DNA of 64,000 bases, taken from assembly GCF_905475345.1 (NCBI RefSeq), contig NC_066609.1, forward strand, positions 3,001,001 to 3,065,000, read 5' to 3'. Made by a program: the position numbers and the translations under genes. The stretch is from Vespula vulgaris. Lineage: Eukaryota > Arthropoda > Insecta > Hymenoptera > Vespidae. The notes beneath the pieces are model-generated. The model had not been told where the DNA came from, did not search any database, and saw nothing but the letters and a program-made list of their open reading frames with translations. Below are positions 38,441-52,204 of this stretch, piece after piece (position 1 is the stretch's first letter; every line of letters starts with the position of its first letter).

Positions 38441-41400
38441 GGTTCGAAAATTAAAAGTTCATTATGCTGTCCAACGGCGTACCAGAGAACGTACGTACTC
38501 GGTTCTGGCTAATTCTAATAAAGGAAACTTTTCTAAAGAAAAAAGACGAGGTCTGGCTCGTTACTCCGACGTTTGCAGCTCTTCGTACTAGAGATAGATG
38601 GATCCGAACCGATGCTACATTATTTGTGCGACTACTAATATATTCGTTATTAATAATAGTTAATCTACGATAATAAAAAGGACATTTATTACGGTTAAGC
38701 CGATTCGGGTAAAAGAAAAGCACACGAATCCGAGAGATTCTTCTCATCCTTCTCGTTCCTTGCCGCCATGAGGAAACCATGAATATTCCGAAAGTAGCCT
38801 GCTATAATTTAACGCGGTTTAACAGCTTCGATATCTCCAAGCATTCGCGGCTATATACGGTTACATCTACTCGACGAAGATGAAAAAGACGAATAAGAAA
38901 AAGAAGACGAAGAAGAAGAAGAAGACGAGAAAGTAGATGAAGGAGAGGAAGACGATGATACCACTTTTTCTTCGTTTCCCTTTCCACTGAATATGCAAGG
39001 AGAGTACCACTTGAAATTTCCATTTTCGCTCGAGTTCGTTGCAAGTGCAACATCGAATATAAAGTTTTACAGACTGTTCCGATGGACCGGAGAACTCGCG
39101 AATCTACGAGCGAGCAGAAGCGTGCACGAATAATAATCGCCTTCGAGGAATAATGTTGACGATTTCGGACGAAATTATTCCGCGCGTACGTTCGAACATT
39201 TTTATTTTCTCATTTCTTTTGTGCGTCTCGAGGTAAATATATCCGAGAGAAAAGATGAATCCTTCCTTTCTGCCTTTCGGGAGAATAGGAGAATATGTAA
39301 AAAGAGTTTTGCCTTATGTACGTATAAACCGTTTGAAAAATTCGAAAGGAATGGAATGAAAATGTCAAAGAAAAAAATTTGCGAACGAGCTTTTGCATGA
39401 AAAATTCTACGAAGAATGTTCCTAACAATCGATATACATACATACGTTCGCATCAAATCTTTTCTCGATTCGTATTTTAGATTTTCTCAAATATTGACAC
39501 GCGTTTAAAGCACATCCTGTATCTCCTCCTCGATGTCTGCCCTATTCATCGGATAAAAGGGGAGATACGGTACCGTAGATCGGATATCATCGGCCTTGGT
39601 CGTTTTACTTTCTATAAGTTGGCTCGAGGTAAGGCGTAGATATCGCGAGCTCAAACACAGTCAGGTTGGTCGCGAGAAAGAGCACGAAATCTTCCCTACG
39701 CCAATGGATTTGATACTCATTGCCCTCGCTCTGCCGTACCTCTTCCAACAAGGAGCTATGCAAATTTACTCGCGAGGAGGAACTACACTCCTTCGTATTC
39801 CATACTGCTAAGTTTAGGATAATGTTCGTTCGTGTAATAAAGACTTTCAGTCGTAATTGCCAATTACGAGCAAGATCCGTGTGTTCTTGATTCGTTGAGC
39901 GTTCTTCTAATTACGCGACGTTTCATCTCTCTCTCTCTCTCTCTTTCTCTCTTTCTCTCTCTACTTTTTATCGAATTATCGTACATGTTTCATCAAAATT
40001 GTATGAACTCTGCTCGAAAAGTGATGTTTTTAACAAACTCAAGATCGTATTACCATCAAAGTCTTCTTTCCGTTGTTATTCCGTTCTTACGATAAATGTA
40101 TCTCTGAAAAATGGACCCTTCTTTCGTAGTTTGCAATAGTTTGCGGTTTAAATATATAGGAAATGCTAAGAGTACAGTTTACGATCGTACTGATCGCAAG
40201 TTTCAACAAGTCCACCTGCGAGTTCCACTTCTCGTAGCTATGTGTAAAAAGAACTGGTATCGATCAGAAACTCGGCAAACAAAAGAAAACAAAAGGGAAA
40301 CATTGCTCGACGTTGAATCTTGGCACTTGATCTAGAGTTCGTAGCTCGCTCTTTGCTTTTCCTCTCTTTGCTTTTCGCATAGTCTTTTTTACGAAAATTT
40401 ACGTCGACTAGAACCCGACGACAATTCTACCAGAAATACCTATTATTTTTTTGCCGCTTACTGCTATAGTCGATCGTGTTACGAGCTTGTTGAAGTTGAA
40501 ATCAAAGATGAATAAAGTATCTCTAATGCGATAATACTTTGGACAAAAACTTTTCATAAAATAGATTCTCGTCGAATAGAAAATCTTCCAATCAATCAAA
40601 TTACATGGATGCTCGATCGATCCTATTTTTCGAAATTCACTCGAACGCTAGAATGCTCGCAAAAGAATTTTAACAGTATCGTTTATGTTTATAGTAACCG
40701 CATATGTTTATAATTTGTATGTAATCATAATACGATTCTGTTTATATTTGGATACCATTCGTTATTCGAATCACAAACATTTGGTTCATTAGCAACAATA
40801 GAGCACATATTAATTGTAATAACATTAATACGATACAGCATAAAACAATTAGTATGTAATTAATTAAAGCGTACCGTTATCGTGATGTTTTACAAAAAAG
40901 GAACACGCGAATTGAAAAACGTTCGAAAGTTGTGATAACTCTCTCTCTCTCTCTCTCGTGTACACTTCTACGCTTTAGAATGTGCTCTCGCTTACCAAGG
41001 CATTCTTCGACTTTCCGTGAAACGATGCAAACCATAAAACTAGCTACCTCTATACATACGCTCTACATAGAAAGAGAGAAAGAGAGAGAGAGAGCTTCCA
41101 AGAGTCGGAGTTATGCAAACGATGGTCGTGGGCACGGTTCACTTTCCCCCCGTGGAAATCGTTAAAGCCTTATAAGACATCATTTGCTTGCTCGTGGCGG
41201 TCTCGGCGTATCGCGTTACTGCGAAAGAAATAAAAGTAACGAGTCTGGATGGCGGTCGAAGCACGGATGGCGTGCTTCCAGAAAGGGGATGAAACGAGTC
41301 TAAGAAGAAGGTTGCTGCTAGTGTTGGTATTGCTGCTGCTGTTGCTGCTGGTGGTGATTGTGGTGGTGGTGGTGGTGTTAGTGATGGTGGTGTAGTAGTG

Positions 41401-42489
41401 ACGGGGGAAGGAAAAGAAAGACCCGATGTCGGTGAGACGAGCTAGTGGATTTTAATTAGATTTTTAATGTCTATGCAAATCGCATTCGTAATTTCAAAGG
41501 CTCCCCGACACCCGTTCTCCCGGTACCGCCTGAAAGATTTACCACGCAATAAAACGTTCTACGTTCTCTCATCCAACACGTATGCCACTTTTGGGATATC
41601 CACGAGCTCTCTACGTAAGCAAGAAAAATACTTGTTTCTTCTCTTCGAAATAAGTTGGTAAGGTTTGTAAAATATTAACGACTAAAGATCTACGATCACG
41701 AAACAATGCTTTATCGTTTAGGTATAATTCTTTGTTAATTGCTTTTGTGAATTGGTTAGACGAGAAAATACATAAATCCTGTCCCAGTATATACGTATAA
41801 TTCACAGTAGGTACATATTATTCAACGTAAATTTGTTTTTGGTGGACTCGATTAGAAACTTTTCGTTTCGTTTCTGCCTTCCTAAGTCCTAACGTTATAC
41901 TACGCGTATACATATGTATTGCACATAGCTATTGTACATATATGTATATCCCTATATGCATATTGTCGTCGTTGTCGTTAACCACCGTGACGGCTGGAAA
42001 GCAGGGAACGAACGTATGCAATAATACGACGTAGTCTCGCTTTGGTAGTCATTTAAACGAGATGACACGGAAGCTATGCGTTCGTGGACTGGGGGAGTAC
42101 ATGCTTTATTCATAAATCAATTTTTCTCACCCAACCTGTTCCGACTATCCCATCTCTCAAAGCTCCTTTTTTCTCTCAATCTCTTTCTCCCTTTCTCGCA
42201 TGCGTTTTCTTTATGGAAAAGTCGTAATAGTTTTTTTTATATATCTCACGCACGTGTCGTTCGATTCGAGAATAACTATAGTTGCGTAAATACGCTATAC
42301 CAACGGCGATGTATCGTTATTAGCGGTTCTCGCGACTTGTAACGCTCCGCTATACGTTAATTTCGTTTTGGTGCGATTATTTACGGTGATCCTTTAATTC
42401 GAAAAAAGTCCAAAGAATTTGCGGAAGATGTACGATCGAAACAAACGTGCTAGAATCGTTATTTTCGCGTACGTAGATATTTCTCTACA
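38441..42489. other. Noncoding stretch, no gene seen
   Basis: Contains a GAA-rich purine block (38871-38960), CT tract 39925-39963, (CT)9 at 40939-40957, GA tract 41072-41094, a GCT/GGT block (41311-41400) and octamers ATGCAAAT at 39758-39765 and 41473-41480. Frames are short and unassigned. Confidence 0.6.
41311..41400 (+). repeat. Imperfect (GCT)n(GGT)n tract
   Basis: GTTGCTGCT units give way to GGTGGT units with scattered substitutions and end in GTAGTAGTGACGG. Similar GGT blocks occur near 33290 and 19193. Confidence 0.85.
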
Positions 42490-42532
42490 TCTATATCTAT
42501 ATCTATATTTATCTCTCTCTCTCTCTCTCTCT

Positions 42533-42587
<55 letters not shown>

Positions 42588-42598
42588 CACACACACAC
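42490..42598. repeat. Compound (CTATAT)(CT)(TA)(CA) microsatellite
   Basis: TCTATA hexamers (42490-42508), (CT)11 (42512-42533), (TA)23 (42536-42582), then ATAC and (CA)6 to 42598. Four motif changes lie within 110 bp. Confidence 0.95.
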
Positions 42599-42599
42599 T

Positions 42600-42875
42600 C
42601 GGGTGCAGCAGTTGGAACGTGTCCGCCATGACAGCTGGCCGGTGCATTATATTTTCGGCCGTCATAGCGATATTACGAGAGCAGTCGCTGCTTGCTGCTG
42701 GTGCCGGTCTGCCACTGGCACTGCTGTGTTAGGTACTCGTCGTACGAGCTGGCCGCGTGCTTGTTCCGCATGGCCGCAATACCTTGCTGGCTGCTGCTGT
42801 TGCAGGTGGATCATCCTGGTCCTCGCGACTCATCGACCAAACTCTGCTGCTGGCTCGCTCTCTTCCTCTTTCTCT
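42600..42875. other. GC-rich single-copy islet between microsatellites
   Basis: This 270-bp island has high GC and many CTG/CAG words, lying between two TA-rich compound microsatellites. It is open in three + frames and one - frame at once, so openness says little. ATGAC-GGCCG (42628-42641) pairs with CGGCC-GTCAT (42656-42665), leaving a 4-nt bulge, and GTGCCGGT pairs with ACTGGCAC near 42700. It could be an enhancer, a structured RNA or an exon. No splice pair decides this. Confidence 0.3.
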
Positions 42876-42944
42876 TATATATGTGTGTATATATATATAT
42901 ATATATACACACACGCGCGCGCGCACACACACATCATATATATA
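42876..42944. repeat. Compound (TA)(TG)(TA)(CA)(CG)(CA)(TA) microsatellite
   Basis: Alternating purine-pyrimidine throughout, except isolated breaks, including a CGCGCGCGCG core near 42914-42924. Such tracts favour left-handed (Z) DNA. Confidence 0.9.
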
Positions 42945-44081
42945 TCCGTTATGTACTATATAGATATGTGTATGGATGTATTCATATAGATATATTCAGT
43001 GTCCGAGGCAGCCGGGTCCATATTCATAACCCACTTGTAGTTTTGAATAATGCTCGTCATCCCGGTTGGAAAAGCTTCGTCCGTTGCTCTTGCTATCGTT
43101 GAAAAATCGACCACCCCTTCGAAAACGTTTTTAACCGCGTGAATCGCTAGGCTCGCGCCCCGAGAATCTCATATGTATACCGTGACAATCCTACCTGGTT
43201 CACGTAAAGTGCTCGTCTCTTTTTATTTCGTCGAGCTCGTATGCGAGTCTACGAGGAAGAGGAAAAAAATAGATAGAGAAGTCCCGTTCGAATATTTTCA
43301 ACGAGATTTGCTTCCGTCCTTAATCCGTACCTCTCCGCTTTCCTAGTCGATTATTTCTTTTTTATCTTTTTTCTTTTTATTTATTTTCTTTTTTTAATTT
43401 TTCCTTTTTTCTTCTTTGTTTAATAAAAGTAGTTTGCGGAAAAATGACGGGACCGTTGAATTTCGGGTGGTCCGATCGTTAGAGAGATCCCGTATCGTTT
43501 AAAATTTTTAATATTTATTTTTTGTGACGCTTCTCGAATCTTTTTCAATTTTTAATATATCAACGCGAGTATAGGTCAAATACTTGTCGTTTAAATTTTA
43601 TCGATCGTCATTCGACACTTTTGATTCTTACTATTACGATACTTTTTCTAAATCTCGTTTATAAACTGTTATTATTTAACGCGTTGTAACCTGTATTTCA
43701 CATTAATATATTTCTGTTACGCTCCATTATTGTTTATGCATTTATATGGAAGTATTTTACATCATGAAAATACATGTAACGATGTTGATTTTTCAGGAAA
43801 TATATACGGTGAAATAATCTGTTTCTCACCGTATATTATTTGCAGCTTCGCGATATCGAAACTCTGCTTTCTGATTTTCCTAGAACGCGCCGGAGAGATG
43901 CCGAGCGTTAAAATAACTCACAGAGGCTATACTCTTGCGATCAACTGTTACAATATTCGCGATATGACGTTTAAACATCTCAAATGTTACTTTGTAAACG
44001 GAACTATGTACCTACGTGAATTCAGTTTTGTTTCAATTAAAATATATTAGTATATACTTCATGCCACCCGAGAGGAAAAAA

Positions 44082-44086
<5 letters not shown>
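42945..44086. other. Noncoding stretch with a small hairpin
   Basis: ATATACGGTGA (43802-43812) and TCACCGTATAT (43826-43836) form a perfect 11-bp stem around 13 nt. T-rich run 43357-43420. A 106-codon + frame (43730-44050) is not low-complexity but shows no domain and is AT-driven. Confidence 0.55.
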
Positions 44087-44140
<54 letters not shown>

Positions 44141-44292
44141 CAGAAAATGCTTTTCTTTTCGTCGCTAACGTAAAAATATGGAAATATTATGGAAATCTCA
44201 TTTTCACCGGTGGGCGATACTCGTAAATTTTCCATCTCCCGAGTGTGTGTCTCCACTTCTTCCTGTTTCTCTCTCTCTCTCTCTCTCTCTCT
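44087..44292. repeat. (GA)25 and (CT)12 in inverted orientation
   Basis: (GA)n at 44087-44137 and (CT)12 at 44269-44292 face each other across about 130 bp of single-copy sequence. They could pair in a transcript. Confidence 0.9.
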
Positions 44293-46232
44293 GACTCTTC
44301 TTCTACTACAACGGAGGAGTGTTTCCGCAATAAATGACCGACGGAATCCTAGGAGAAGAAGCGAGCCTCATAATCGCCTGGCTCGCGTGAAATGTGACGG
44401 GAAGTTGTGCGCGCGCGAATCCACATACATATATCTATGTGTTCCCCGTCTCTCTCTCCCCTCATTTTCTCCTCTCTCTCTCTCTTTCTCTCTCTTTCTC
44501 TTACATGTTATACGTCAAGTAGCTGGCAGATGCCTCATAGTAGTCCGAGCGTGTACGTACGTACGGAAGAGGATAACTCAGGCCGAGGTAAACGTCTGTT
44601 TATTAGCTTCCTCTTATCCTTCTCTCTCTTCCTCTCTCTCCCTCACAAGTTTGGAATGAACAGCTCGAAATGAGAGACAGGACGTTTTCGAGAGTATGCG
44701 ACGCGGAAAGGCGCCAAACGAAGCCATTGTGATCCGTTCGTTTGATCCACTCGAGTTTACCCGACCCTCCATAATTTCCGTCCATTATGAGGATCCTTAA
44801 TGAGACTACGCTCGCCGGATCAAAAGTACTTACTTACCTATCCACCTACACGACCTCGTACTACTACATGGAAAGAAAGAAACTCTTACGAGTCGTCCTT
44901 TCGAAAAGGGTCCAGCTTCGATATTACAATGCCACGGATTATGGATAATTCCGTGATTACCTATTCCTTTTTTTTCTTCTCTTTTTTTTATTATTTTTTT
45001 TTTATTCTTCTGTCCCTGTCTCTTTTTGCCCCCTTTTATCGGTCGTTAACTTTCTCGAAGGAGAGAAACGAGATAGACTTCAGAGGCGAAGTTTTCCATG
45101 GATTTTTCCGGCGCAGTAACCTTATGCCATGGAGTAGTCTGCCTTTTCGGATAATCCTCTTTCGTTGGGGGATGTTAAAAAAAGCGCGAAATAAAGGATT
45201 AAACCGAACGACCGGTCGCGTTTCGAAGCATCGAAACGGTCTCGCGTTGGTGTCTCTCTTTGAAAATGTTTCACGTCCAGAGAGAACGAGAAAGGAAGGT
45301 TATATTTATCCTTCTACCATTTACATCGTAATTCACTTAATCGTCGAGCTCACGTGAAATAATTTACCGAATAGTGGATGGTTTACTTGGTGGTGACATG
45401 TAATACCAGACCACTTTTGTACTTGTGTTTGTGCGCTATTTTTTTTCCCCCATCTAGAACCCACATAACCCGCACGCTGTAATTTCCGTAAGTCGAATTA
45501 AATATGCAGCCGGATTAAACGTTCGTCCGATACGCGCGCATACGTATGTATTTATGTATCTACCTGTATGCATTGTACCTACGTATTTACGTACGTGGGA
45601 GCTTTATCTAATCAACAGGTAACAAATTCACTTTGCCGCATGGCGAGCGAAATGAAACGCTTTCGTTTGGAAATCGACTTGTTTTATATAACCGAATAAC
45701 GGATCAACGTTCTGGTATGGAGGATGGTATCCGCTCGAACCCTGTCGTTTCTCATCTTTCTTTTTCACGCGGCTGATACATATTTTCCATTGGCACCGAG
45801 TGTCTATGCGATAGAGTATATCCCTGAAAAAAGATAATCTTCTACGTGCATTGAAAAAGGATCTTGGTTATCGAGACTAAACTCGATTGATGACGTTAAA
45901 GACATTTTTAATACATTTTTTCATTCGTCAAATGTTTACCTCGAAGGAAAGCATCCTTTTTAGAAATACTTTGTACATTTAAAGTACTCGCTCGCTCTCC
46001 CGATGATCTTTCAGAATGCTTTTAGAACAAGGAAAATTAAGGTAAAATGTTCGTAAGCGAAATAATTCGATAGTCTCGAATGAAAGGAAGAGGGCGGCGC
46101 TGCGTATTAATTTCTAGCATGTTTGTTAACGTACTACCGCACTAGCTTTAAGCACTCGGTTATGCTTTGCTGGAGCTACAAAAGCACAGCTTAGTCATGA
46201 AATTTTGAAGCCAGCCAGTTACGCGTTAAAGA

Positions 46233-46236
<4 letters not shown>
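44293..46236. other. Noncoding stretch, no gene seen
   Basis: CT tracts 44447-44502 and 44619-44642, T-rich 44968-45010. The 185-codon + frame 44800-45357 owes its length to a poly-T Phe run. Bases 45440-45530 are single-copy with CCGGATTAAACG and TCGAATTAAAT words. Nothing coding is supported. Confidence 0.6.
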
Positions 46237-46274
<38 letters not shown>

Positions 46275-46407
46275 GAGAGAGTAAGCGCCGAGTAAACTGT
46301 GGAGCACGATCTATGCCCAAGAGTGCTTAATCTAATTCACCGGCGCCTCATGCATTTAATCACAGGCTCAAAATTCCAGGAACGGCCGGTTTGTTTTTTC
46401 ACTTTAT

Positions 46408-46458
<51 letters not shown>
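46237..46458 (+). repeat. Two GA microsatellites
   Basis: (GA)17 at 46237-46271 and (AG)25 at 46409-46458, same strand, 137 bp apart. Confidence 0.95.
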
Positions 46459-46462
<4 letters not shown>

Positions 46463-48019
46463 ACGAGCACGTTAAGCGATAAAGCACGCTATGCCTGTGT
46501 ATTTTCTCACATAGAGAATCTTTTTCTCCGTGTAACTGAGTTTGATCACACGTAGCTTACATATATAGGTAGAAACGTATAGAAAAGAAGCGTAGGAAAC
46601 GGCACGTAATATAATACTGCGAATATATTCTCGTACGTTCCTAGGATACGCGCACGAATGCTCGCGAGACGAAGAAAGCGAAGCGAAGAACTCGTTTTGC
46701 TACTGTATAAAATTAAATTCCATTGCGAACAACGCCGGGCGCGTACCGCCAAAAATTTTCGAATCCGTCTACTTACCTAACCTTACTCGCGGGGAGATAC
46801 GTGTTACGCGTATGTTTTACAATAAATACAATTCTACGTGGATGTAAGGACGTATAGATTCGCGAACGTACCGATGTACCACTGTGTCTTACTCAAGGCA
46901 GTTTCAACGCGAAAAGAAAGAATTTTATAGTCGAATCTTTTTCGTGATAGAAAATGCCATTCTTAAGACCGAGCTTTCTTATCTTTCCATTTATCTCCGA
47001 GTTACATTAGCAAATTCGTTCGTAATCCCAACGGTGTATTTTCGTTGGTCGATCTAAGACGAGCGACGATAAGACAAAGACATAGAAATATTGACCGACG
47101 TATATACACTTACTCTCCGCTTTGATGAAATTTTATCCACTTTAATTATTTCTAACGAGGATGCGAGAGTAATCGCGGGTTAAAACGATCGCACGTGTCT
47201 ACTTTCATGAGATATAATGCCTCATTTATTTTTTAATCTTCAAATGGCTAGGAAAGTATTCTTACGTAATATACGAAGTAGATACACATATCCGTATACA
47301 GTAACGTGCTTATACAACTATCGCGATTATATGGAGGTCGATCGTAAGCGAACAATTTCATTGAAATTCATACTTTTCGAGGTGTATCTCTTGTCTCATT
47401 TTAAAAACTATTACGAATACCTGCATTTCGAAGTATTTGGATTAACGAGCGCTTTCCAAAAGGTCTTTTCCAAGATTTATGCGATACGATTCGAGACTAT
47501 GAGATTCCCTCTCCAAGAACTTTCGGTAGGGTCGAGCGATCGTAAATTATTCGAGTTCCTCGTGCGATGCGATCAACGTGTTGCGCCCTATCTATGTACC
47601 TACCTACGTAGATGTTTCCACAACGTTCCACTATTATCCTAAAATTACGCAATACCGTCTACGTACGTGCGTTTTCCACTGTGAATGGAGCTCGTCTCGT
47701 CCCGTAAATGGGACTTCATTGCTTTCTCGTCGAGAGGAAATAAAAAAGAAGAGAGACAGAGAGAAAAAAGAAGAAAAAAGGAATATATCAACACGGAGGA
47801 AAAACAAAAGCAAACAACAAAATTCCAGAGTGGGATGAGATAAAAAAACCGTACATTCGCGTATAAAAAACGAATCTGAATAGGATAGAAACGTCACTTT
47901 CGATCGGATTATCGAAACGATTCCGAGGCACAGGAGTAATCGAACGACGGCTATTATGTTTTGTTGGCGCTCAGCTATGTACCATCAATATTGGTAGATT
48001 GTACTGTGTGCAAACGTGG
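46459..48019. other. Noncoding stretch with one long unassigned frame
   Basis: A + frame at 47217-47642 (141 codons) is the longest non-repetitive open frame of the window. It is Phe/Tyr/Arg-rich and has no domain, signal peptide, splice pair or promoter I can point to. It is probably chance in CpG-rich DNA. No other feature seen. Confidence 0.5.
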
Positions 48020-48106
48020 TAGAGAAAGAGAGACATAGAAAGAGAGACAGAGAGAGAGAGAGGGAGAGAGCGAGAGAGAGGGAGAGGGAGAGAGAGAGAG
48101 AGAGAG
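48020..48106 (+). repeat. GA-rich imperfect microsatellite
   Basis: GA units with GACA, GG and CGA interruptions. Confidence 0.9.
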
Positions 48107-48275
48107 TAAATATGAAAACAATGATATATAGGAAAGCAAACAAGTCGGCCTCGCCTTTATCGGCGCCTATTGAACGTTCGTGTACAATTTAAACAAATCG
48201 ATTCGCCGATCGACGACCACTCGTCGGTTAAAAAGTGACATCGATGCGGTGTTCGTCGGGGATGACAACGAGATT

Positions 48276-48326
48276 GACGACGATGACGACGACAAGGACG
48301 ACGGCGACTACGACGACACAACGACG
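48276..48326 (+). repeat. (GAC)n trinucleotide tract
   Basis: GACGAC/GATGAC units code an Asp-rich run on + and Arg-rich on -. The + frame around it (48180-48425, 81 codons) has no other sign of being a gene. Confidence 0.85.
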
Positions 48327-49807
48327 CACAGAAGGATACGTTTTCGAACGAAATCACTTTGTCGTATCGTTCTCATCGAGTATTCGTTAGTTGTGATATC
48401 ATCGACGAGCCGTTGTCGATATTAATCGAGTCGGATCATATTATTTTCGCATCGATATCTCTTTTCTCGCTAAATAAAACGTGGATTCCATCGTCGTGTT
48501 TAAAAGGAAAGAAAATTACCGAGCAGTTTGGCACGTTCGCGCAGAACTTAGATACAGCCGTGCGAAGCTCGAGGCAAGAAGACGTTCGTTGTTTTATCCA
48601 GAGGCAGCTAACGATGAAATATTTAAATGTTCGCCTCGAAACAAAACGCAAAGCGGAGGCACGAAGCAATATGCACGTTTCATGATTTATGAGGTTACGC
48701 GAGCAACGACAATCGACTGACCGAGTGAACCTCGTGTATTCGACCTTTCGGGATTTAAAAGATTTATGGAGGTCTACCCGCGAGATGCGCTACGACACGT
48801 CTCACTTCCGTATTTTATACTCGCTGTTAGATGTCTCCGCAAACAAAATATTGCAAGATTAAACGTCTATTCGAGCTTGCTTTACGAATAGAATTATTCC
48901 TCCTTAATAGATAGTCGATTCGATCGGAGTCTGACGAAAGAAATGAAACGAAAAAGACGCGTTAGGAAAGTAATGAACTAATTGGTAAAGAAACTAACTG
49001 ATGGAGGAAACTATGGCGTACGTGAGCCTACTCTTTCTTGTTTGTCTTTGATAGTTTCGTAAGAGATACAACAAACTTTCGTTCGTCGATGAAAACTAAA
49101 ATCCATCTCTTTTGCCTTATAACGATAAGGGCATATCGTGCATACCTAAAACAACGTTTACTTGTTACCGAGCAGAATTTTCGACTTTTCTCTCGGTCAC
49201 ACTCGCAAAAACCCAGCTTACCATTACACAGACCCGAGGCAATCTCTTTTGTTCGTTAACGAACCTAAAGTCTCTATAGGATGAAAAGGAATTAAAAGTC
49301 GATTCAGAGTTTCTCTTACTCCGTTCTTGAAAAATATAGAAGGAAATATTCGAGGAACATTCAAACGATTCGAACGAGTCCATGGCGGGAACATTGAAAC
49401 GACGATAAGAACGCAAAGCGAGTGAGCGAACTCGCTTTCTCGCTTCCGAATAACGCCGAGGAAACATCATCGCGAACGTTATTCTTATCGAGCGGAGCCG
49501 ACGAGACGGCACAATGAGACGGAAATCTGGTGGAAGGAACGGATACGGTGCTACCACCAGATAAAAAAGAGAAATAGAAAGAATATTGTAGAAAAGAAAG
49601 AAATGTTTCTATCACGGGATATACCTACCTGCTACGTTAAAGAATGAAATAACAGGGAGTAGTAGTAAGAAAGAAAGAATGTGTACAAAGACTGAACTTC
49701 AATATGTGATGTACAAATAAGAGCCTGCGTACTTACTTGGCCGGTACACGCTCGAGTTTCTCTCGAAGCGACATTAGCTCTCCATTTCCTCCGACTTTGA
49801 CGTTCTT
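48327..49807. other. Noncoding stretch, no gene seen
   Basis: Several overlapping frames on both strands between 48359 and 49615, none with a motif. On the - strand a donor-like GCCAA|GTAAGT lies at about 49739. The frame before it runs into a GA tract. Confidence 0.55.
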
Positions 49808-49943
49808 TCTCTCTCTCTCTCTCTCTGCTTCTCTCTTTCTTTTCACCGTCTCGCGTGGCCAAGCCCTCGCAACTTTGAATAATCCTAGAAGATCTCTCGG
49901 TGTACGCGTTAAAGTCTTCTTAACGTTTAACACTTTCTCTCTC

Positions 49944-49989
<46 letters not shown>
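49808..49989 (-). repeat. Two CT microsatellites
   Basis: (CT)9 at 49808-49826 and a longer CT tract at 49934-49989 with two short interruptions. Confidence 0.9.
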
Positions 49990-52200
49990 AGTCGTTGTTC
50001 TTCCGAGCGCGGAAACGACATTACTTTTCCTCGTCTCTAGATGACATTACTTAGTCGTGAGAGCCCGCCTCTCTTACCTGACGCTCGACATCAATTACCA
50101 AGGACAATGATAAATGTTCCCACATTGTTGATTCGGGTCTTGATTCAACACCAGCGTGCTATCCCGCGCGGTTGCACCAATACTCGTACTCACCGGCAAC
50201 ACCATTACTATCAACGCGAGAGGAAGAGGAGAACGGCAACGAGTTAACGCTTTGAGGTCAGGTCGACCGCGTTCGAAGCCGACGCGATTGAATTCGATAG
50301 ACGCCCGTCACGCGCTATCGCGTTCGAGTTTTCCGTTCGTTACGGACACCAGGAGAAAAGGATGATTTTCACCTACCACCAAAACCACGTACTTCGTCCG
50401 CCGCTTTGTTTTTCGATACAACACTCGTTCGCGATTTCACGGAGTTACCTATTTTCGGAATTATCTATCCTCCTTTGCCATCGTGCTCTACATTTTCTTC
50501 GGTCAATTATAAATACTTTATTTTTTCTATTGTTAGATCGACAGTTTCATCCATGTATAAACGAATCACTCGTGAACGCTCGATAATAATAGCTCAGTTC
50601 TATGAATTAATTTGTACTTTCCTCCCTCACTCGTTATCATGGTTGTCCTCGTTGTCATTGTTATTGTTATTCTCGAATTTAATCGTAATTCGAACGTGCT
50701 CGAGATACCGACCGTATCCGACTGAACGGGATCGATCTCTAAATCTAACGGTATAAACTCTAAGGAGGATGGAAAACTAACGGAAATTGATCGTATGGCT
50801 TGGAAATAAAAGATTGGTCTTTGCGAGAAGGTAAAATAGGTGACTTAGCTTCTACTGAATTATATAGGAGCATTATTCGGAAAAAGCACAGTACGGATAT
50901 TTCCCCTTCTTCGTTTCCATCTTCCATCGGATGAGAGAAAGGGTGAGAGAGGAAGGGAGTTAAAGGTAGGCGTACTTTCTGCTTGTTTAGCTCTCCACGT
51001 TGGATTAATCCGTCTGTCGATGAAGAACAAGAGGACGGAAGAGAGACATAGAGGGAAGGAAAGAGGAGGAGTAGTAACTTTAGAGAAGGGGTTGAAAAAA
51101 GGGTGGATCGTGGTAGCGAACCGCGTACATATGTATGTACGTTGAAGGGTTACTCTTTCTCTCTGTCTCTTTCTCTGTGAAACTGACGAAGGCGCGTCGG
51201 GATTTGTGGCCTTGATTTATGCCAAAACTGGCGCCGTTTATTATCGGTACCGCTGAATGTGTGCATGCGTGAAATTGGAAACGCAGACAAGCGTCCATGC
51301 AAATTTAACTCCGTCCGTCTACCTTCGCACGCTATTCACCGTCACCCGTCCGACAAAGAAGGAACTTTACTGTCTAGCCGTTGCCCTCTTCCCTTCTCTA
51401 TCCATCTGCATCTCCACTCTCTCTCTCTCTCTCTCTCTTTCTGTATTCCTCCCACGAAGTATCGTTACTCCAACTCTCTCGTTGTCCATGTCTCTACCTT
51501 AACCGAAGCCTCCCTTCGTTGCTCGGCCCGTACAAATTCCATATCCCTATTTTGCGAGGGAAGAAGCCCTCGGCGTGCGTCCCTTTATCGTATTTCAGAT
51601 CGTGATAAGTAAAGGTTTTTAGCGATCGGACGAATGGATAGAATAGTTCTTTATTTTTTAATACAGAAGGTTGAAAATAGTTTTATGACGTAGATACTTC
51701 AAAATTAAATTTGTAATTTATGAATGCTATTACGATTTGAAACATTTTATCCCAAATAAATTTTATTTGAATATTATTAAGAAATCCAAAGGATGGTTGC
51801 ATTCATTTGCAGCGAGTATTTTCATAGCGCGTCCCACCAGTAGAAATTAATTTCCATAATTTTCACCTTATTTCAAATAATAATAAAAACTTTTAATTGC
51901 ACTTATTTTCATTATTGGTTTCTACGACAGCTTTTAAGGACTAAGTAAATATAATAATAAATATTTGGAATATTTTAGAAAACGGATAGAAAAATTATCG
52001 TAGATAGTCCGAGATAATGGAAAAGAAAACAATAGAGGCCCATTTCACTTTAACCGATAATACCTTACCGTTTAATTCAGTCAATTCGATTGCATCGTCG
52101 ATACGAAATGGGTTAGATAGGACTGTTTGCAAGGAATTACGGTGATCTGTACGCGATTCGTGAGTCGGTGGTGCGTGCGCGGCAGCCTTGGCGAATGACG
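49990..52200. other. Noncoding stretch, no gene seen
   Basis: (CT)n at 51416-51438, octamer ATGCAAAT at 51297-51304, and an AT-rich section 51600-52000. Frames are short and unassigned. Confidence 0.6.
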
Positions 52201-52204
52201 AAGG

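Noticed and set aside
44838..44863. 26-nt microexon on the - strand with good acceptor and GTAAGT donor
   Set aside because: Donor words of this strength occur by chance many times in 64 kb on two strands. No neighbouring exon supports it.
44800..45357. 185-codon + frame
   Set aside because: Length comes from a poly-T stretch read as Phe. No domain, splice pair or promoter.
47217..47642. 141-codon non-repetitive + frame
   Set aside because: No recognisable domain and no splice or promoter context. Frames of this length are expected occasionally in CpG-rich DNA. A protein search and conservation test would decide.
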